Source of the DNA: Accumulibacter sp032229525
Lineage (GTDB): Bacteria; Pseudomonadota; Gammaproteobacteria; Burkholderiales; Rhodocyclaceae
Direction of reading: 5' to 3'
NCBI RefSeq assembly: GCF_032229525.1
Contig: NZ_JAVTWB010000121.1
Coordinates: 1-64,000 of the forward strand
Length of the DNA stretch: 64,000 nt
Part shown: one piece after another, positions 17,271 through 25,770 of the stretch
How the letters are laid out: each line of letters starts with the position of its first letter
How positions within the stretch are numbered: position 1 is the stretch's first letter
The notes under the pieces: generated by a model
Database searches by the model: none
Told to the model about the DNA's origin: nothing
What the model saw: only the letters and a program-made list of their open reading frames with translations
Made by a program: the position numbers and the translations under genes

Positions 17271-18456
17271 GGCCGCGCGCAGCATAGCCCTGTTTGGCGC
17301 CCTGTCGCTCTCGGCAGCGCTCGCGCAAGCAGTGGATTTCCTGGACGGCGATCTCCAGGTGCACGGTTTTGCCACCGGAACGCTGGTGAACACGAGCGAC
17401 AACAATTGGTTCGGCAAGAGCGATGACCAGATCAGCAAGGACTACTGGGAAATAGGTGCAAATGCTTCGTGGCGGGTGACGCCCGACGTACAGTTGTCAG
17501 CCCAGGCGCTTTCGTATACGGCGGGTGGGACTGATGATGGCGACGCGCGCCTGGATTACGGCCTGGTCGACTGGACGGCAGTGTCGAGCGAAGCAGGGCG
17601 GGGCGGAATTCGGCTGGGACGGTTCAAAACCGCCTATGGCCTGTACAACAAGACGCGCGACGTCGCGTTCACTCGACCGAGCATCATCCTGCCGCAATCG
17701 ATCTATTTCGAGCGAACGCGCAACCTGACCGTTTCCGCCGATGGCGGGGAGTTATACGTCGAGCGTTACGGCGAAAATGGCACTCTTTCCGCCAGTTTCG
17801 CCTTGGGCCAACCGCAGACGGACACCGAGGCGGCGCAGACGGCCGTCATTGGTTCGAACCGGCCTGGTCACATCGATTCCAAGCTGGCGCCCGATCTCCA
17901 GGTCATGTATGAAGGGGCAGGCGGCCGGTATGTTCTGGGTTTCACTGCTGTGCATCTCGAACTGAGCTACAAGCCCGGTGTTGGAGACCGGCTGCAGGCC
18001 GGAACGCATAGGCTGACGCCGCTGATATTTTCTGCCCAGTACAACGCCGAAGACTGGAGCCTGACGAGTGAGTACGCAAGCCGTCGCATCTCGGCCCAGG
18101 ATTTCGGCCCGTTTTTCTACAATGGCACTACCGTTGGCGAGAGCTATTATCTGCAAGGAACCTATCGACTGGCTCCGAAGTGGGAAGGGGTTCTACGTTA
18201 CGATGCCTATTACGCCGACAAGGCTGACCGCGATGGCAAGGACTTTTCGGCGGCCACCCGTCTGCCCGGATTCACTCGTTTCGCAAGGGACTGGACGGTT
18301 GGCGTCCGCTTTGACGTGACTCCGCAGTTCATGTTGCGGGCGGAAGCGCATCGCGTCAACGGCACCGGCTTCCTGCCCGTGCAGGACAATCCCAACGCGC
18401 AGGATCTGCGCCAGTATTGGGACACCTTCATGTTGCTCGGATCCTTCCGGTTCTAA
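17245..18456 (+). CDS. Porin-like outer-membrane beta-barrel protein
   Basis: About 403 residues from the ATG at 17245. The N-terminus is a signal peptide (SIALFGALSLSAALAQA), then alternating polar/aromatic beta strands and a terminal Phe (LLGSFRF), the usual signal for insertion by the Bam complex. Strands such as LQVHGFATGTLV, GGIRLGRFKTAYGLYN and WTVGVRFDVTPQFMLRAEAH fit a 16-stranded porin-like barrel. Substrate cannot be named. It overlaps the PstS-like gene by 26 bp and is 9 bp from the GGDEF-EAL gene, so the three form one transcript. Confidence 0.75.
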   Translation: MCVYSRFAKAARSIALFGALSLSAALAQAVDFLDGDLQVHGFATGTLVNTSDNNWFGKSDDQISKDYWEIGANASWRVTPDVQLSAQALSYTAGGTDDGDARLDYGLVDWTAVSSEAGRGGIRLGRFKTAYGLYNKTRDVAFTRPSIILPQSIYFERTRNLTVSADGGELYVERYGENGTLSASFALGQPQTDTEAAQTAVIGSNRPGHIDSKLAPDLQVMYEGAGGRYVLGFTAVHLELSYKPGVGDRLQAGTHRLTPLIFSAQYNAEDWSLTSEYASRRISAQDFGPFFYNGTTVGESYYLQGTYRLAPKWEGVLRYDAYYADKADRDGKDFSAATRLPGFTRFARDWTVGVRFDVTPQFMLRAEAHRVNGTGFLPVQDNPNAQDLRQYWDTFMLLGSFRF

Positions 18457-18465
18457 TGCCCGCGA

Positions 18466-21327
18466 ATGCCGGATACGCTATCCCCGCCGAAAACCCGTAG
18501 CGGTTCCAGATTTCTGAGCCTCAAATGGAAGGTTCTGTTGACCCTGGGCGGGGTGATGCTGACGGTTAACGGCGGCTTGTCCTGGCTTCACTTCCACGAT
18601 TTGACGAGTCGCTTCGAAGTCCAACGCGCTGCGACCAGAGAACGCCTTGTAGCCCAAGCTTTTGCCTTGCGCAGCGACTTCGGACTTCGCTTGCAGGCGC
18701 TGGCCGGCATGCTGGCTGCTCTCGACTCGGTCGGGGTGAGTCTGTTCGAGACGCGTGCGGGTAATGCGCTGCTGCACCAACACTTTGATAGCTACTGGTC
18801 GGTTCTGCAACTGGATCTTGGCCTTGACTCGCTGCAGGTCTACGCGAAGACCGGTCCTCCTCTGGTCACCTGGAGGACCGATGCGTTGACGGAACTCGAT
18901 CACAACGCCCAGGTACGTACGGTGATCGAGAATGAGCGGGCCATGCAGTGGACACGCTGCGAGCAGGTCTGCACCCAGTTCGCGGCGGCGCCGATCCTGT
19001 CGGCGGGGCGGGTGGCGGGGGCGGTGGTCTTGGGCAGCTCTCTGGCAGACGTGGTGGTCTCGTTCCACCGTTTATCTGGCGCGGATCTCGGTGTACTGAT
19101 TCCGGGCGGCAACCGGGAGGGCAAGAACGTATTGTCAGACTTGGGGTTGCAGGTGATTGCCCTGAGCAGCGCGGAACGAAATCTGTCCCTCCTGCATCAA
19201 CTGACGGCGGTTCCGCCGCTGCCCGGTGGACGTGCCTGGCGCTTGCTGTCTCACGATGAAAAGCAATTCGAGTTGTCGTTCCTGGCCCTCGACGCGCCCG
19301 ATGGCGGCGCATCGCCTGCCCTCTTGGTGATTATCGACGATCTCACGCAAGCGTTGGCCGATATTCGGAAATCAGTCTGGAGTCGCTTACAGGGCGAGCT
19401 GGCGGCCTCCTTGTTCTCGCTGCTGTTGTTGGCGCTGCTGGTGCATGCGCCGTTGCAGCGCATGACCCGGGCCGTGCGCGCCATCCCGCTGCTCGGGCGC
19501 AGCGCTTTTGCCGAGGCACGCACGCGAATTGCGCCCCGCGTTCGGCGGCTGGTCGATGATGAAATAGACAGCCTTGACGAAGCCGCGATAGCCCTGTCGT
19601 ATCGGCTGGAGACCCTGGAGCGGGATGTTGCGGCGCATTCCACCCAGATGGAAGAAATGCTGCAGCGTATTTCCGTCGAACGAGATTTCAGCAAGAACCT
19701 GCTCGAGACCGCACAAGTCATCATCCTGACACAGTCAGCTGATGGGCAGATTCTCACGCTGAATCGCCACGGGCGCTTGCTGTCGGGCTGGGCAGAGGAA
19801 GAAGTGCCGGGCAAGCGCTTCTTCCAGCTGGTCTCTCGGGACGGGCCGTCTGAGGTGGCGGTCCAGCAGGCGGTGCAGGGGATTGCCGCCGGCGCTCGTC
19901 GGCGCGTTCAGCTGGAATCAATTCTGGTTAGCACGAAAGGTCAGTCGTACGAAATCACCTGGAACCACACGCGTCTTTCCGAGGGGGCGGGCGAGGGGAC
20001 AATAATCCTGTCGGTCGGCATTGACCACACCGAGCTCAAGCGCGCCGAGTCACACGTCAGCTATCTGGCCGAGCACGATCCGCTGACGGGTTTGGTCAAC
20101 CGCCAGCATTTCCAGCACGAGCTCGATCGCGCGCTGAACAGCGCTCGCCGTTCGGCGCATGATGGTGCACTGCTATATCTCGACCTCGACGGGTTCAAGT
20201 ATGTCAACGATGTGAGCGGACATCAGGCCGGTGATTCGTTGCTGCGGATCGTTGCCGACGAAGTCGGCAACGTGGCACGGGCCAGCGATTTGCTGGGGCG
20301 GTTGGGCGGCGACGAACTGGGTGTGCTGCTACACGAATGTGATCGCGACGGGGCCATTCAGGTAGCCGAGAAAATCAACAATCGGCTGGCGGAAATCAAG
20401 TTCCCCGGATTAGGTGCGAACCATCGCGTTTCCGCCAGCATCGGGATCGTGATATTTGCCGAGGGAATGATGGACGTTAAGCAGCTGCTCGCCAACGCCG
20501 ACATCGCGATGTACCAAGCAAAGTCGAAAGGCGGTGCTGGCTGGCACCTCTACTCCGAGGGCGAAGGCGTACAGGAGAAAATGCAGAGCCGCCTGTACTG
20601 GGAGGAGATGATCAACCGCTCGCTGTTGGAGCAGGGTTTTGTTGTCCATTACCAGCCGATACTCGATATCCGTGCCAAACAGGTCAGTCACTACGAGGCG
20701 CTGGTGCGCATGCGGGCGGCAGACGGATCGCTGATCCCGCCCGGCATGTTTATGGAAGTAGCCGAGAACAGTGGATCGATCCGCGAAATCGATCGTTACG
20801 TGATCCATGAAGTGTTCGGCAAGATGGTGTCGTTGTTTGCCGCCGGCAAGCACTACAAGTTTTCGATCAATCTGTCCGGCGTCAGTATCAACGATCCGCG
20901 GCTGTTTTCGTTCATTCGTGATGAACTTGCCAGCAGTCCGCTGTTGTCAAGTCACGTCATCTTCGAGATCACCGAAACTTCGGCTGTATCGGATTTTTCG
21001 GCCGCTCGCACGTTCATGAATGCGGTGCGAGAACTCGGTTGCGCGTTCTCGCTGGATGATTTCGGGATCGGGTTTTCATCGTTCAACTATGTCAAACAGT
21101 TGCCTGTGGATTACGTCAAGATCGATGGGTCGTTCGTCCGTACCCTGGTTGACAGTCCGGATGACCAGGTTTTTGTGCGGGCGCTGGCCGAGGTGGCGCG
21201 CGGTTTTGGCAAGAAGACCGTCGCCGAGTTCGTCGAAGACGAACGTGCCTTGAACATGTTGCGTACTTTCGGTGTGGACTACGCGCAAGGATACTTCATC
21301 GGCAAGCCAGGGCCGGATGTTGCCTGA
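18466..21327 (+). CDS. Membrane sensor with dCACHE, PAS, GGDEF and EAL domains
   Basis: 953 residues. TM1 about 19-41; a periplasmic dCACHE-type domain about 45-305 with Cys163 and Cys168 (RCEQVCTQF) and the segment GSSLADVVVSFHRLSGADLG; TM2 about 309-330; coiled coil; PAS about 410-520; GGDEF about 530-690; EAL 700-950. The GGDEF signature is GGDEL, with an intact inhibitory-site RxxD (RASD) five residues before it. EAL has EALVR, NLSG, EITE, DDFGIGFSS, KIDGSFV and EFVED, so phosphodiesterase activity looks likely; cyclase activity is uncertain. Last gene of the PstS-like/porin unit, suggesting its periplasmic domain reads a signal handled by those proteins. Confidence 0.9.
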   Translation: MPDTLSPPKTRSGSRFLSLKWKVLLTLGGVMLTVNGGLSWLHFHDLTSRFEVQRAATRERLVAQAFALRSDFGLRLQALAGMLAALDSVGVSLFETRAGNALLHQHFDSYWSVLQLDLGLDSLQVYAKTGPPLVTWRTDALTELDHNAQVRTVIENERAMQWTRCEQVCTQFAAAPILSAGRVAGAVVLGSSLADVVVSFHRLSGADLGVLIPGGNREGKNVLSDLGLQVIALSSAERNLSLLHQLTAVPPLPGGRAWRLLSHDEKQFELSFLALDAPDGGASPALLVIIDDLTQALADIRKSVWSRLQGELAASLFSLLLLALLVHAPLQRMTRAVRAIPLLGRSAFAEARTRIAPRVRRLVDDEIDSLDEAAIALSYRLETLERDVAAHSTQMEEMLQRISVERDFSKNLLETAQVIILTQSADGQILTLNRHGRLLSGWAEEEVPGKRFFQLVSRDGPSEVAVQQAVQGIAAGARRRVQLESILVSTKGQSYEITWNHTRLSEGAGEGTIILSVGIDHTELKRAESHVSYLAEHDPLTGLVNRQHFQHELDRALNSARRSAHDGALLYLDLDGFKYVNDVSGHQAGDSLLRIVADEVGNVARASDLLGRLGGDELGVLLHECDRDGAIQVAEKINNRLAEIKFPGLGANHRVSASIGIVIFAEGMMDVKQLLANADIAMYQAKSKGGAGWHLYSEGEGVQEKMQSRLYWEEMINRSLLEQGFVVHYQPILDIRAKQVSHYEALVRMRAADGSLIPPGMFMEVAENSGSIREIDRYVIHEVFGKMVSLFAAGKHYKFSINLSGVSINDPRLFSFIRDELASSPLLSSHVIFEITETSAVSDFSAARTFMNAVRELGCAFSLDDFGIGFSSFNYVKQLPVDYVKIDGSFVRTLVDSPDDQVFVRALAEVARGFGKKTVAEFVEDERALNMLRTFGVDYAQGYFIGKPGPDVA

Positions 21328-21378
21328 CGGTGGCTGGGCGACCGCCAGTGCTCGCGCCAGGGGGCATGGTGGTGTCAG

Positions 21379-21387
21379 TGATATAAT
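21379..21387 (+). promoter_or_regulatory. Extended -10 promoter for hemA
   Basis: TGATATAAT: a perfect TATAAT preceded by TGn, with no recognisable -35, as expected for extended -10 promoters. It lies 44 bp upstream of the hemA start. Confidence 0.65.
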
Positions 21388-21430
21388 GCGCCGCTGACTT
21401 GCCACCACCTTTGCCTACCGTCTGTCAAGC

Positions 21431-22693
21431 ATGGCGCTGTTTACCCTTGGTATCAACCACCACACAGCGCCACTCGCGGTTCGCGAGCAGATGTCGTTTC
21501 AGGCTGAAAGTGTGCCCCAGGCGCTAGCCGACCTGGCCGCTGGTAAAACAGTCCATGAAGCAGCGATTCTCTCGACCTGTAACCGGACCGAAGTGTACTT
21601 CGCCACCGAGGTGCCGGATGCGGCTACGCAGTGGCTTGCTGACTATCATCGCCTGACGCGCCACGAGATCGAACCCTACCTCTACACTTATCCCGAGCGC
21701 GATGCAGTCCGCCATGCGTTTCGCGTGGCGAGTGGGCTCGACTCGATGGTGCTCGGGGAGCCGCAGATCCTCGGCCAGATGAAGGAGGCGGTGCGTGTCG
21801 CCGAGGAGGCCGGGACACTCGGTACGACTTTGCACAAACTGTTTCAGCACTCGTTTGCGGTCGCCAAGGAGGTACGTTCGACGACCGCGATAGGTACCAA
21901 TAGCGTTTCGATGGCTGCTGCTGCGGTGCGCCTGGCCGAGCGCATCTTCGAGCGTATCGCCGATCAGAAGATCCTGTTGATTGGCGCGGGCGAGATGATT
22001 GAGCTGTGTGCCACACATTTCTGCGCCCAACACCCGAAGCAGGTGGTGATCGCCAACCGGACGGTCGAGCGCGGCCTGGCGCTGGCAGATCGCCTGGGCG
22101 GAACGGCGATCAGGCTCGAGGATCTCGGGGAAAGATTGTCGCAGTTCGATATCGTCGTCTCCTGCACCGCCAGTCCTCTGCCAATCCTCGGCCTGGGCAT
22201 GGTCGAGCGGGCCATCAAGGTACGCCGTCACCGCCCGATGTTCATGGTCGACCTCGCCGTTCCGCGTGACATCGAGTTCGAGGTGGGCGAAATGGACGAC
22301 GTCTTTCTGTATACGGTCGACGATCTCGCGCAAGTGGTCGAGTCCGGGCGCGAGTCGCGGCAGGCCGCGGTGCTGGACGCGGAAGCGATTATCAGCGAGC
22401 GTGTCGAGGGCTTCCTGCGCTGGCTGGCCACGCGTGGTACAGTGCCGGTGATTCGTTCACTGCGCGATGCTGCGGAACGTGCGCGCCGCCACGAGCTGGA
22501 GCACGCGCTGAAGCTGCTGGCCAAAGGCCAGGATCCGGCGCAGGTGCTCGACCAGTTCTCGCGCCGTCTGACCAACAAGTTTCTGCACGCGCCGACGCAG
22601 GCGCTGACCCAGGCTGGCGGTGATCGAGACCAATTGCAGGTACAGGCCGCACGCCTGTTTCACTTGCATCCGGATACGCGCTTCGGCGAGTAG
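21431..22693 (+). CDS. hemA: Glutamyl-tRNA reductase
   Basis: Reduces glutamyl-tRNA(Glu) to glutamate-1-semialdehyde, the first step of C5-pathway tetrapyrrole synthesis. The 420-residue protein has the N-terminal catalytic domain with GINHHTAPLAVRE and the active Cys in STCNRTEVYF, the NADPH domain with LLIGAGEMIELCA, and the C-terminal dimerisation helices (FSRRLTNKFLHAP). It is followed by prfA at 73 bp and prmC, the familiar hemA-prfA-prmC order. Confidence 0.97.
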   Translation: MALFTLGINHHTAPLAVREQMSFQAESVPQALADLAAGKTVHEAAILSTCNRTEVYFATEVPDAATQWLADYHRLTRHEIEPYLYTYPERDAVRHAFRVASGLDSMVLGEPQILGQMKEAVRVAEEAGTLGTTLHKLFQHSFAVAKEVRSTTAIGTNSVSMAAAAVRLAERIFERIADQKILLIGAGEMIELCATHFCAQHPKQVVIANRTVERGLALADRLGGTAIRLEDLGERLSQFDIVVSCTASPLPILGLGMVERAIKVRRHRPMFMVDLAVPRDIEFEVGEMDDVFLYTVDDLAQVVESGRESRQAAVLDAEAIISERVEGFLRWLATRGTVPVIRSLRDAAERARRHELEHALKLLAKGQDPAQVLDQFSRRLTNKFLHAPTQALTQAGGDRDQLQVQAARLFHLHPDTRFGE

Positions 22694-22766
22694 CAGTCGC
22701 TGGTGCGCGATGCCAGTCCCTGACCATTATTCTTCCCATATCTTCGCGCACTGAACCTATTTCCCG

Positions 22767-23849
22767 ATGAACCAGAGCATTCGCGACAAACTTGAGCATC
22801 TGAGCGGTCGCCTCGACGAACTCGAACGCATGTTGGCCAGCGGCGAAGCGACGCAGGATATGGATGAGTTCCGCAAGTTGTCGCGCGAGCATGCCGAACT
22901 GGGTTCGGTGGTTGCGCTTTACCAGACCTGGCGTCATGGTGAGTCCGACCTCGCATCCGCGCTCGAGATGCTGGCCGATCCGGAAATGAGAGACTTGGCG
23001 GAAGCGGAGGTGGCCGCCATCCGGGAGCGCTTGCCGCAGATCGAGGGCGATCTGCAGAAGCTGTTGCTGCCGAAAGACGCCAAGGACGGTCGCAATGTCT
23101 TTCTCGAGATCCGTGCGGGGACCGGCGGTGAGGAATCGGCTCTCTTTGCCGGCAACCTGTTCCGCATGTATACGCGCTACGCCGAACGTCAGCATTGGCG
23201 AGTCGAAGTGGTGTCAGCGAGCGTGTCGGACCTCGGTGGTTACCGGGAAGTGATCGCACGCATCATCGGCAATGGCGTCTACTCGAAGCTCAAGTTCGAG
23301 TCTGGAGCGCATCGCGTGCAGCGCGTTCCGGACACCGAAACGCAGGGCCGCATCCACACGTCGGCTTGCACTGTGGCCGTAATGCCCGAGGCGGACGCCC
23401 TGGAGGAGGTGCAGATCAACCCGTCCGAGATTCGCGTCGATACTTATCGCGCTTCCGGCGCAGGCGGGCAGCATATCAACAAGACGGATTCGGCCGTACG
23501 GATTACCCATTTGCCAACCGGGATTGTCGTCGAATGCCAGGATGATCGGTCGCAACACAAGAACAAGGCGCAGGCCCTGTCGGTACTGTCGGCACGGATC
23601 AGGGACGCGCAGGAGCGCGAGCAACACGCGAACATCGCGTCCACCCGCCGGGATCTGATCGGTAGCGGCGACCGTTCGGAACGAATCCGGACCTACAATT
23701 TTCCCCAGGGGCGAGTTACCGACCACCGTATAAACCTGACCCTGTACAAGATTGACGCAATCATGGATGGCGACCTTGACGATCTGCTTGGCGCACTGAT
23801 CGCCGAGTATCAGGCGGATCAATTGGCCATGCTCGCCGAGAGCGCGTGA
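22767..23849 (+). CDS. prfA: Peptide chain release factor 1
   Basis: Terminates translation at UAA and UAG. 360 residues. The GGQ loop is in ASGAGGQHINKTDSAVRI, the substrate of the methylase encoded next. The stop-codon anticodon region is represented by HRVQRVPDTETQGRIHTS, in which the PxT element (PDT) marks RF1 rather than RF2. Located between hemA and prmC. Confidence 0.97.
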   Translation: MNQSIRDKLEHLSGRLDELERMLASGEATQDMDEFRKLSREHAELGSVVALYQTWRHGESDLASALEMLADPEMRDLAEAEVAAIRERLPQIEGDLQKLLLPKDAKDGRNVFLEIRAGTGGEESALFAGNLFRMYTRYAERQHWRVEVVSASVSDLGGYREVIARIIGNGVYSKLKFESGAHRVQRVPDTETQGRIHTSACTVAVMPEADALEEVQINPSEIRVDTYRASGAGGQHINKTDSAVRITHLPTGIVVECQDDRSQHKNKAQALSVLSARIRDAQEREQHANIASTRRDLIGSGDRSERIRTYNFPQGRVTDHRINLTLYKIDAIMDGDLDDLLGALIAEYQADQLAMLAESA

Positions 23850-23942
23850 GTGGACGCCGCGCTAGCGAATGCTCTGCCCGACCTCTTTCTCTGACCACCG
23901 CTCTCCCAGCTACGCGTGCGCCGCGTGCTGACCGGGGCGGCG

Positions 23943-24767
23943 ATGACTATCGCTGGCGCCTGGCATGCAGCCAGCCAGCGCATCGATCGTCTGGATGCGC
24001 GTCTGCTGGTCGAGCAGGTGACCGCTTGTACCCACGCCGATCTGCTTGCACACCCGGCACGGTCCCTCTCGACGGATCAGTTGAGCAGGCTGGATGCGCT
24101 CGTCGGTCGTCGTGCAGGCGGGGAGCCGCTGGCCTATTTGCTGGGATCGGCAGCGTTCTACGGGCGCGAATTCTGGGTCACTCCAGCGGTTCTAATTCCG
24201 CGCCCGGAGACGGAACTCCTTGTCGAACTCGCGATCGAACGCGTGCAGCCACACTCGGGAGCACGCATTCTCGATCTCGGTACGGGCTCCGGGGTCTTGG
24301 CGGTGACTCTCGGCTGCCTGTGCCCGGAAGCCAGGCTGACGGCAGTCGATCTCTCGGTGGCGGCACTCGCAGTGGCCAGTTCCAACGCGGCGCGCCATGC
24401 GGTTGAGATAGATTTCCGTGCCGGTCAATGGTTCTCGCCGCTGGGAGAAGAGCGTTTCAACCTGATCGTGGCCAACCCGCCGTATGTTGCACAGGGTGAT
24501 CCGCATCTGCAGCAGAACGGTTTGCCTTTCGAGCCGCAGATGGCGCTGACCGATGGCGTGGTCGGCGGTGACGGCTTGGCCTGCATCCGCTTGGTGGTCG
24601 GCGGCGCAGCAGTCCATCTTCGCCCGGGTGGCTGGTTGCTTGTCGAACACGGATACGATCAGGCGGGCGCGGTGCGCGAACTGCTGCACCGGCAGGGACT
24701 GGCCGACGTTGCTTCGTGGCGCGACCTGTCGATGATAGAACGCGTCAGCGGCGGACGCTTGCATTGA
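23943..24767 (+). CDS. prmC: Protein-(glutamine-N5) methyltransferase, release-factor specific
   Basis: Methylates the Gln of the GGQ motif in release factors using S-adenosylmethionine. The protein has the N-terminal helical domain, the family linker PLAYLLGSAAFYGREFWVTP then VLIPRPETE, SAM motif I ILDLGTGSGVLAVTL and the catalytic NPPYV. I prefer the ATG at 23943 (274 residues); a GTG at 23916 adds nine residues. Directly downstream of its substrate gene prfA. Confidence 0.95.
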   Translation: MTIAGAWHAASQRIDRLDARLLVEQVTACTHADLLAHPARSLSTDQLSRLDALVGRRAGGEPLAYLLGSAAFYGREFWVTPAVLIPRPETELLVELAIERVQPHSGARILDLGTGSGVLAVTLGCLCPEARLTAVDLSVAALAVASSNAARHAVEIDFRAGQWFSPLGEERFNLIVANPPYVAQGDPHLQQNGLPFEPQMALTDGVVGGDGLACIRLVVGGAAVHLRPGGWLLVEHGYDQAGAVRELLHRQGLADVASWRDLSMIERVSGGRLH

Positions 24768-24781
24768 CGGCGCCTACCGCT

Positions 24782-24809
24782 AACCGGTAGACTGCCCGGT
24801 TGATTTTTT
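24782..24809 (+). terminator. Probable terminator of hemA-prfA-prmC
   Basis: AACCGG and CCGGTT form a 6-bp stem with an 8-nt loop, followed by GATTTTTT. It overlaps a second possible hairpin (CTACCG/CGGTAG). It lies between prmC and grxD, so grxD probably has its own promoter or depends on readthrough. Confidence 0.6.
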
Positions 24810-24839
24810 AACTACTACTAGCAATTGCGAGGTTTTGTG

Positions 24840-25166
24840 ATGGATGTTCAACAGCTGATCAAGGAGCAGGTCACGACTAATCCGGTGGTGCTCTACATGA
24901 AGGGAACGCCGCAGGCTCCGCAGTGTGGTTTCTCGTCGGTCACCGTGCAGATCCTCAAAGCCTGTGGGGTGTCGACTTTCCTCAGCGTGAACGTTCTGGA
25001 GAATCCAGAGATACGTAACGGCATCAAGTCGTATGCCAACTGGCCGACCATTCCTCAACTGTACGTGAACGGCGAGTTTGTCGGGGGCTGCGACATCTTG
25101 CGTGAGATGTACGAGGATGGCGAGTTACAGAAACTCCTCGAAGGCCTCGTCGATCCGGTCGCTTGA
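24840..25166 (+). CDS. grxD: Monothiol glutaredoxin (Grx4 type)
   Basis: CGFS-type glutaredoxin that binds and delivers [2Fe-2S] clusters with glutathione. 108 residues from the ATG at 24840. The active site is APQCGFSS, preceded by VVLYMKGTP, with the glutathione-binding TIPQLYVNGEFVGGCDI near the C-terminus. GCGAGG upstream is a fair ribosome-binding site. Confidence 0.96.
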   Translation: MDVQQLIKEQVTTNPVVLYMKGTPQAPQCGFSSVTVQILKACGVSTFLSVNVLENPEIRNGIKSYANWPTIPQLYVNGEFVGGCDILREMYEDGELQKLLEGLVDPVA

Positions 25167-25284
25167 CGGTACGCTTTTTCAACAGGCTCGACGCGTCCGG
25201 CTTTTCTTGTCGGGAAGCTGGTCGCCTGCGCCGACGACATGTCGCCCCGTCTGTCCGGACCGGGTGCTGTCGCCGGCGTGGTTC

Positions 25285-25650
25285 TCAGGTGCTGGCAGAA
25301 GCGGGCTTGCCGGAGCTCAGTTCCTCGTAGGCGCGGACTGCTTCAGCGGCATACATCAGGGTCGGGCCACCACCCATGTAGGTGCACACGGCAAGCGTTT
25401 CCATCAATTGCTCACGGCTCACACCGAGACGAATCAGCGCCTTGATATGAAAGCCGATACAGGCATCGCAACGACTGGCAACGCCGATCGCCAGGGCGAT
25501 CAGTTCCTTGTCGAGCGCCGACAACGCCCCCGGCGAAAGTGCCGCTTTGGCCATTGCGTTGAAGCCTTGAATCGTCTCCGGAATTTCGTTGCGCAGGGTG
25601 CCGAGTGCCTTGGCAACATCGTGCGTGATCGTGGTGAAAGACTTGCTCAT
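25285..25650 (-). CDS. AhpD-like carboxymuconolactone decarboxylase family protein
   Basis: 121-residue all-helical protein. The conserved segment ELIALAIGVASRCDACIGFH includes the CxxC-x3-H redox centre of AhpD-like peroxidase partners. The remainder (RLGVSREQLMETLAVCTYMGGGPTLMYAAEAV) fits the family's trimer-forming helices. Probably a disulphide-active or peroxidase-type protein; decarboxylase activity should not be assumed. It converges with grxD and lies after the kinase gene with 120 bp between. Confidence 0.85.
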   Translation of the reverse strand: MSKSFTTITHDVAKALGTLRNEIPETIQGFNAMAKAALSPGALSALDKELIALAIGVASRCDACIGFHIKALIRLGVSREQLMETLAVCTYMGGGPTLMYAAEAVRAYEELSSGKPASAST

Positions 25651-25723
25651 TTCCGCCCTGTGTATCTAATCAGAAAACGCTAATATACATCCGCGGTACG
25701 GCTCGGGGCAACCAGTTTCAAAG

Positions 25724-25741
25724 GCCGGCGTGTTCGCCGGC
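25724..25741 (-). terminator. Possible terminator after the Ser/Thr kinase gene
   Basis: Perfect 7-bp stem GCCGGCG/CGCCGGC with a 4-nt loop, 30 bp past the kinase stop on the minus strand. The following T-run is short (CTTTG), so termination may be partial. Confidence 0.4.
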
Positions 25742-25770
25742 GGGTGCCACCAGGGCGGCTCGCCGCCGCC

